Source: Salpingoeca rosetta (lineage: Eukaryota > Opisthokonta > Choanoflagellata > Craspedida > Salpingoecidae). From it: 20,000 bases of DNA. A model generated the notes under the pieces. It ran no database searches. It was not told where the DNA came from and was given only the letters and a program-made list of their open reading frames with translations. A program made the position numbers and the translations under genes. Each line of letters opens with the position of its first letter. Position 1 is the first letter of the stretch. The stretch spans positions 759,235 through 779,234 of the forward strand of contig NW_004754931.1 of NCBI RefSeq assembly GCF_000188695.1. The letters run 5' to 3'. Shown here piece by piece: positions 15,293-20,000 of this stretch.

Positions 15293-16191
15293 GCACGCAC
15301 GCACGCACGCACGCACGCACACACGCACACGCACAAACACACACACACGCACACTCGCACACACACACACACACGCACAAACACACACACGCACAAACAC
15401 ACATACACGCACCCATATGCCCATGCACACACTCATAGCCATGCGTGTGTGCTCACACGTACCATCTCGGCTGCCGGTTACGATCTCGGGTGCTCCAGAG
15501 CCTTTCAACCCACCTGAAGCAAGGTGGCCATTCCTCACGATAAGAACATTGAACAGCGCAAAGCAAAGCAAGGAGCATGACAACAAGCAACACGAGCGTG
15601 GCCATGAGGAAATCAAAAGCATGCTCACCGCAGCCGTCGATGCAGTTGACAATCTCTGTGTGGCCCTTGGCGTGATACAACGGAACCTCCAGCCGTTCCA
15701 AGTCCCTGCAGTGACACACACACACACACGAGACAAATCAGGAGAAAAAGGCAGTGAGGCGTGTGTCACTTCGGACAAAGCATATTACGCTATGTCCACG
15801 CAACAAACACTTAACCCACCACTCGCAGATATACGAACACACACACACACACACATATGCACGCACATATATGCACAAACACACATACCCATACAGACAC
15901 ACATGCACGCACACACCAGATGAAGAGGGAGCCGTCAAAGCAGCCCGTGGCAAGGCTGCGCTCCTCAAGCGGGCTGGCGCCGAACGTGCCACATTTGAAC
16001 CCGCTTGGCTTGGATACGCTTGTGACGCTGGTGAGTTTGCCCTTGGACATGTGCAGCACCTCCAATGCGCCCGTGCCTCGTGCATGCTGACCCAGCAACA
16101 CGCAGCGCGCGCTGGATGGCACCCACTTCCCATCAAACAACGTGTAATTCACACCATGGTGGATGTGCTCAATGATGTTCGGCTTCTCCAT
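14251..16191 (-). CDS. DNAAF10: WDR92/DNAAF10 (Monad), WD-repeat dynein assembly factor, internal segment missing
   Basis: WDR92 is a cytosolic WD40 beta-propeller that works with R2TP-type chaperones in preassembling axonemal dynein, so it marks an organism with motile cilia. Exons in transcript order: 16191-15917, 15705-15629, 15513-15463, 15171-15070, about 14839-14615, 14325-14251. Exon 1 starts [17 protein letters not shown] and includes [12 protein letters not shown] and KCGTFGAS. Later exons contain [72 protein letters not shown] and the end [15 protein letters not shown], all closely like animal WDR92. The first four exons join cleanly. Exon 4 ends in phase 1 after AVAFG. The next conserved residues are STVW at 14839, with no AG acceptor in the roughly 90 bp upstream of it. 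About 85 residues (roughly two WD repeats) expected between them are not in the 230 bp available. The copy as assembled cannot encode a full propeller. The stop lies within EXO1's coding end. Confidence 0.92.
14535..14614. repeat. (AC)40 repeat abutting a WDR92 splice donor
   Basis: Eighty base pairs of perfect AC read (GT)40 on the minus strand. It starts at the first intron base after the exon ending at 14615, so the repeat supplies the splice donor. Confidence 0.9.
14840..15069. other. WDR92 intron where a coding segment is missing
   Basis: Between the exon ending at 15070 and the one resuming at 14839 there are only 230 bp: a GTAACA donor, a poly-C tract at about 15016-15024 and degenerate TG/CA sequence. 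No frame encodes the expected WD repeats. The exon on the downstream side begins directly out of CA-type sequence without an acceptor. Confidence 0.75.
15269..15412. repeat. CA/GCAC-rich repeat in a WDR92 intron
   Basis: Mixed (CA)n, (GCAC)n and ACACAAAC units fill the intron between exons 15513-15463 and 15171-15070. Confidence 0.85.
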
Positions 16192-16468
16192 CGTGTGGCG
16201 TGTGTTCTTTGTGTGTGTGAGAGTGAGAGAGAGAGTGAGTGAGTGAGTGAGTGAGTGAGAGAGTGTGTGTGTGTGTGAGCGAGTGAGTGAGTGAGAGACA
16301 GAGAGAGAGAGAGAGAGACAGTGTGTGTGTGTGTGGGGGGGGTTGTGTTTGTTGCCACTGCGCCGTTGTGTTGCGGAAAATAACAGGAAGATGTTCGACA
16401 CACCTCCATAACCGGCACCAAGAAGCAACTGCACCGCTCTTTTTTGTTCCGCCACCACGACAAACGTG
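16192..16468. promoter_or_regulatory. Compact divergent promoter between WDR92 and the COA1/TIM21-like gene
   Basis: Only 277 bp separate the two start codons, so both 5' UTRs and both promoters must fit here. Half of it is a GAGT/GAGA/TG repeat (about 16206-16342). This simple purine-rich DNA could act as a nucleosome-poor bidirectional promoter; that is inference. No in-frame upstream ATG was found for the plus-strand gene: an in-frame TAA occurs at 16409-16411. Confidence 0.55.
16206..16342. repeat. (GAGT)n/(GA)n/(GT)n compound repeat in a divergent promoter
   Basis: Alternating GAGTGAGT, GAGAGAGA and GTGTGT blocks end in a G run at about 16336-16342. On the minus strand it is a polypyrimidine tract just upstream of the WDR92 start. 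Confidence 0.85.
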
Positions 16469-18209
16469 ATGCTGCTGCTGCTGCGAAGAAGCTTGGGGAG
16501 GATGGGCCAGCACATGCTGGCATCATCAGCAACAACAACAACAACAACAACAGCAACAACAGCAACAACAACAACAGCAACAGCACTGGTGGGGAGAGCA
16601 AGCAGGAGATTAACGGAGACGGTGCCGTCACTGCTTCGAGCAGCAAGGCGAACGCTAACAACGGCATCGGCGACGACAGCAGTCGCACGACATGTGCAGC
16701 GGCAGTGCATGGCTGTACCGAGGCCAAGGAGTATGCTCCAGCCTCGCGTGCTCCTTCAACAGCGTGCACACATGTCCACATTTCAGATTGTGAAGCAAAA
16801 AACGCGGCGAGTCCTCCTGATATCTGCTGGTACGTGCACAGGAGGAACCCCTGTGTGACTGCGCTCTTCTGCCGCTTGGTGTTTGGTCGGACGTGGGAAG
16901 CGTGCCTTGGTCCTTCGTGGTCCGCCGCCACCATGCGCCTGTTTGATGTGGCAACAGCCTCTCCTCTTGACGGCAGGGTCGTCCATTCTCATCCATGCTT
17001 GCTCGCTGCTTCGATGGATTTTGCTGCAGGTGTGGCTGGAGTTGGTGTAGTGGGCTACCTCATGTTCAAGACCTCGTCGTTCATGAGTTCGCTGACGTTC
17101 AAGCACGTGACGTACTTTGGGTTCTATCTCGGTGGTATCACAACTGGGCTAGCGGTGGTTGGCTTTGCCATCCTGTATCGCCGCTACTGCGGGCTTCACC
17201 CGGAGGCGCTGTACAAGGACGTGTTGCGACGTGTATCCAAGACCCCGGTTGTTGTCGACAAGTTTGGTGCGTGTTTAATGTGTGTGCATGTTTGTGATTA
17301 TGTGTGGGTGCATGTTTGTGAGTGTGTGTGTGGGTGCTGAGTGCTGAGTGCTGGTATGATTGAGTGCGCTTGTTGGGCGTGCGTGCAAGTCTGTGTGTGT
17401 GTGTGTGTGTGTGTATGTGTGCTGCGTTGTGTGCGAGGAAAACAGCTGGTTCGTTGCTCTGCTCATCATCTCCTCGCTCATGGTGCAACGCACTCGTTCT
17501 TGGACTCTCCACTTCAACCCCACGCTTTGAACCACCATCACCAGGTGGACGCATGTCTGTGGGCCAGTTCAAAGCATACGCACCAACAGGTGCGGGACGC
17601 TGACAGAGACGTAGTGATGCTGGGGCACGGCCGTGATAGGGATGGCAATGATGAGACGCGCGTACATGTGTGAACTGTTGGGTGTTTATGTCATGTTGAC
17701 ACGCCATGTTGTTCTCGCTTGGCAGGCGGCTTGATTCTCGACACGACCAAGTGGCTCCCACGCATTAAACACGAGAAGAGTACGTTGTGTGTGTGTGTAT
17801 GTATGTGTCCTTGTATCTTCGGATCCTTGTGTCCTTGTATCCTTGTGTCCTTGTGTCCTTGTGTCCTTGTTTCTATGCCTGTGTCCGTGTTTCGCCTTGA
17901 GGCTTGGCTTCGCTCACGCTTGCTGCAATTTGTGGTCTCTGACATACCTCCACACGTCCCACTCCCATCCCCCCCCCCCTCCCGTCCAACTCACACACGC
18001 GCGCGCTTTGCCTGACACCAGGTGGGCTGCAGATGATGTTCCAGCTGCACGGCCCAAAGGACTCGGCCATGTGCAGCATTGAGGCGCAGGCAGCCGGCGC
18101 GTCGCACAAGATCAGCTCGCTCGCACTCGACTTTACAGACGGCCAGCGGTTCGTGCTTGCAGGCAAACCGGAGGACGTCGTGTTCAAGGGGCTGACAAAG
18201 CTGCGATGA
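16469..18209 (+). CDS. COA1/TIM21-family-like mitochondrial inner-membrane protein
   Basis: Exons 16469-16829, 17030-17266, 17726-17779 and 18022-18209 join in consistent phase to give 279 residues; donors are GTACGT, GTGCGT, GTACGT and each acceptor is AG. Residues 1-110 are Arg/Ser/Thr/Ala-rich with almost no acidic residues, as expected of a mitochondrial targeting sequence, and include a Thr-rich run. Two hydrophobic spans follow: about 115-133 (VLLISAGVAGVGVVGYLMF) and about 149-170 (YFGFYLGGITTGLAVVGFAILY). After the second comes HPEALYKDVLRRV and then FQLHGPKDSAMCSIEAQA, KISSLALDFTDGQRFVLAG. A short helix with HPE/HPG after a membrane segment, then a small beta domain ending in a DGQ strand, resembles COA1 and TIM21, which act in cytochrome oxidase assembly and TIM23 import. 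I cannot decide between them, and both usually have one membrane span. The start is the first ATG after an in-frame stop; an upstream GTG at 16466 is not used. Confidence 0.8.
17807..17873. repeat. 9-bp minisatellite (CCTTGTGTC-type) in intron 3 of the COA1/TIM21-like gene
   Basis: About seven copies of a 9-bp unit with minor variants lie shortly after the GTACGT donor at 17780. Confidence 0.85.
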
Positions 18210-18282
18210 GCGTGGCATCGTTTTTGGTGGCGGTGATTCTGGAGAGTAGCAGGACGCGTGTAGTAACCAGGGGGTGGGCGTG

Positions 18283-18340
<58 letters not shown>

Positions 18341-19137
18341 CGGCGAATACGCGCACAACAACACGGCTGTTTTGTGTTGTGTGCGCGCACCATCTGTTTC
18401 TAGTGGGCCCGACAGTGACGAGATTGTGGACAGCAGTGAGGCTGGCGATGACTGACAGCTGAGATACATGTAGCTTTCTCTCTGTCTTGATATCGTACCT
18501 ATGTGCACAGTGCATTTGCCTTAGATTGGTGTGGCTGTTTTGTTTGCTGCGGTCGCTCCGCTGTCCTTTCTCTCTTCCCCTTTCTCATTGTGGTGATCGT
18601 TCTTGGTTTGTTGGTGTTGTTGAACTGCGGTGCACGTTACTGCGGGTACTCTGCTCTTCCATTTGCATCCGTTTCCTTTGCTTGCCCTTGACTGACATGA
18701 AGTGAAATACAAACACAACGACATAGCATTGGGGAGCGACTGCTTTCTTGCGTTCATGTTTGCATGGGTGTAGGTGTTCTGGGTTTGTGACATCACATCG
18801 CATCATGCCACAGTGTAAAGTTGAGATTGTCAAGTGTGCTTCCCTAACACTTTGGGTGTGCTTCCCTTACACTTTGGTTCATTCAATAATTACTGAGAGC
18901 GTAAATCAATCACAGCCAAAACATATTTCCGATTCAAATACAGAGAAAACAAAGTGATGTGATGACTCTTCACCTTGTACACACAGACACACACACACAC
19001 ACTCACGTCGGCGTGTCGTAGAAACATGCGCAAACACACCCACACACGCACACAAACAACTAAGCACTCATGCGTATTGACACAAGCAAGAAACAAGCAG
19101 ACAAACACACAACCATGCGCCCGCAGACGCCGTACGC
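18210..19137. other. Convergent 3' intergenic region
   Basis: A (TG)n run lies at 18284-18339 and a CA-rich stretch at about 18980-19060. The intervening sequence (about 18400-18960) is unusually free of microsatellites and more AT-rich, with no coding similarity or RNA gene recognised. The 3' UTRs of the two convergent genes probably occupy parts of it. Confidence 0.55.
18284..18339. repeat. (TG)n microsatellite downstream of the COA1/TIM21-like gene
   Basis: About 28 TG units begin 75 bp past the stop codon, probably in the 3' UTR. Confidence 0.9.
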
Positions 19138-20000
19138 TCAAGGGTTTGGTCCGTAGAAGCGGACCAGGGCTATGTCCTGATCGTCAAGCGTTCCATCTCC
19201 AGTACGATAGCCGCCAGCAACAATGCGGCCGTTGTTGCTGCGTGCGCCACGCATGAACTCTCTTCCAGCACCGTGTCCCGTTCTGACAAGCTCGCCCCAC
19301 ATGATCGAGCCATCCGAGGGTCTAGCGGCAGCAACGACGAGATCAACTTCGGAATCCTGCGTTTGCCCGAGAACATCGCCGAAGGCCGCGCCGAAAAACA
19401 CGGCGTTGCCAGCATCGTCAACAAGCACGGTGAATCCATAGTCGCCACCGCTTGTAGCAAGCTCGTCGGATGCCCACACGATGCTGCCGTCGTCCGCGCT
19501 CAAGCGGGCAAAGACGCTGTCCACACTCCCTTTGGGCGGGTTGCCGAGCGCGCTGCTGCTGTCGCTTAGACCGGCCACAAACACTTCACCGCTGCTCGAC
19601 ACGGCAATGCTGTAGAACTGGTCCCGGGCATCGCCACCGTGCGTCTTGCCCCAAAGGAACGTGCCATTGCTGTCAAACTTGACGACCAAGGCGTCGCTGT
19701 CACCACCTTGGTTCGTGTCACCGTACAGGCTGCCGGTTGTGAAGCCGGCGGCGTAGATGCTGCCGTCTGCGCCAACTGTACATGCGCGGAACTCCTCGTT
19801 GGACGCGTGGCGGAGGTACGTCTCCCACTCCTTGTTGCCGTCGTCGTCAAGATGCATCACGTAGGCGTCGCGAGGATCGTAGTATGACGTTGAAGCACCA
19901 GTGTCGTCGATTTTCCGGTCGTTGGTGACGTCGCCGCATAAAAGCAGGCCGCCGTTCACAGTGTCGACTGTGACAATCGCTTGTGCGGATCCGGTGCCTT
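19138..20000 (-). CDS. SBBP-type beta-propeller repeat protein, 3' part (5' end beyond window)
   Basis: The frame is open from the window edge at 20000 to a TGA at 19140-19138, giving about 286 residues. I see no intron, start codon or signal peptide in this part, so the 5' end lies outside. It contains at least four imperfect repeats of roughly 50-60 residues. Each has a Asp-Ala-x-Val-x-(R/K)-(F/L) strand, a D-x-(D/N)-G turn, a Trp strand (KEWETY, TFLWGK, SIVWAS, SIMWGE), and a G-(x)-(I/V)-(Y/F)-x-(A/G)-G strand such as GSIYAAGF, GEVFVAGL and GRIVAGGY. That pattern matches SBBP/beta-propeller repeats, common in secreted bacterial proteins and present in some protists. It resembles PQQ or kelch propellers less well. 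The ligand and function are unknown. The lack of introns in 863 bp contrasts with every other gene here. Confidence 0.82.
   Translation of the reverse strand, partial: GTGSAQAIVTVDTVNGGLLLCGDVTNDRKIDDTGASTSYYDPRDAYVMHLDDDGNKEWETYLRHASNEEFRACTVGADGSIYAAGFTTGSLYGDTNQGGDSDALVVKFDSNGTFLWGKTHGGDARDQFYSIAVSSSGEVFVAGLSDSSSALGNPPKGSVDSVFARLSADDGSIVWASDELATSGGDYGFTVLVDDAGNAVFFGAAFGDVLGQTQDSEVDLVVAAARPSDGSIMWGELVRTGHGAGREFMRGARSNNGRIVAGGYRTGDGTLDDQDIALVRFYGPNP

Noticed and set aside
18440..18960. Possible tRNA or other structured RNA in the repeat-poor intergenic stretch
   Set aside because: No cloverleaf, A/B-box pattern or other recognisable RNA signature was found by eye.

Overview
The window looks like nuclear DNA of a flagellated, unicellular relative of animals, most likely a choanoflagellate. 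Four observations lead there. The genes are cut into many short exons by introns of roughly 60-550 bp with GT...AG ends. One gene joins a tyrosine-kinase-type domain to an SH2 domain, which is typical of holozoans. A chorismate synthase gene (shikimate pathway) argues against an animal. A WDR92/DNAAF10 gene (axonemal dynein assembly) argues for motile flagella. Species is not claimed. Introns and intergenic DNA are packed with (TG)n/(CA)n, (CAT)n and short minisatellites, and these produce nearly all of the long spurious open frames (runs of CVCV, HTHT, poly-M, poly-D, poly-H).

Layout. (1) 312-1810, + strand: chorismate synthase, 3 exons, with about 110 internal residues missing at a TG-rich intron and an unusual C-terminal membrane segment. 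(2) 2404-8399, - strand: a 14-exon gene for a membrane-anchored tyrosine-kinase-like pseudokinase with a C-terminal SH2 domain; nearly all exons join in phase 0. This is the most novel gene here. (3) 9100-14264, + strand: exonuclease 1 (EXO1), 9 exons, complete, with a very long disordered tail encoded by one 2.15-kb exon. (4) 14251-16191, - strand: WDR92/DNAAF10, missing about 85 residues in the middle; its stop codon lies inside the EXO1 coding end. (5) 16469-18209, + strand: a mitochondrial COA1/TIM21-like membrane protein, 4 exons. (6) 19138 to beyond 20000, - strand: the 3' part of a beta-propeller repeat protein with no intron in the visible part.

The genes strictly alternate in orientation, giving two divergent promoter regions (8400-9099 and 16192-16468) and three convergent ends (1811-2403, the 14-bp overlap at 14251-14264, and 18210-19137). 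I see no functional link among the six genes: they cover aromatic amino-acid synthesis, signalling, DNA repair, cilium assembly, mitochondrial biogenesis and an extracellular-type propeller. All exon boundaries were worked out by eye from splice motifs, reading phase and remembered family sequences. No alignment or transcript data were available.
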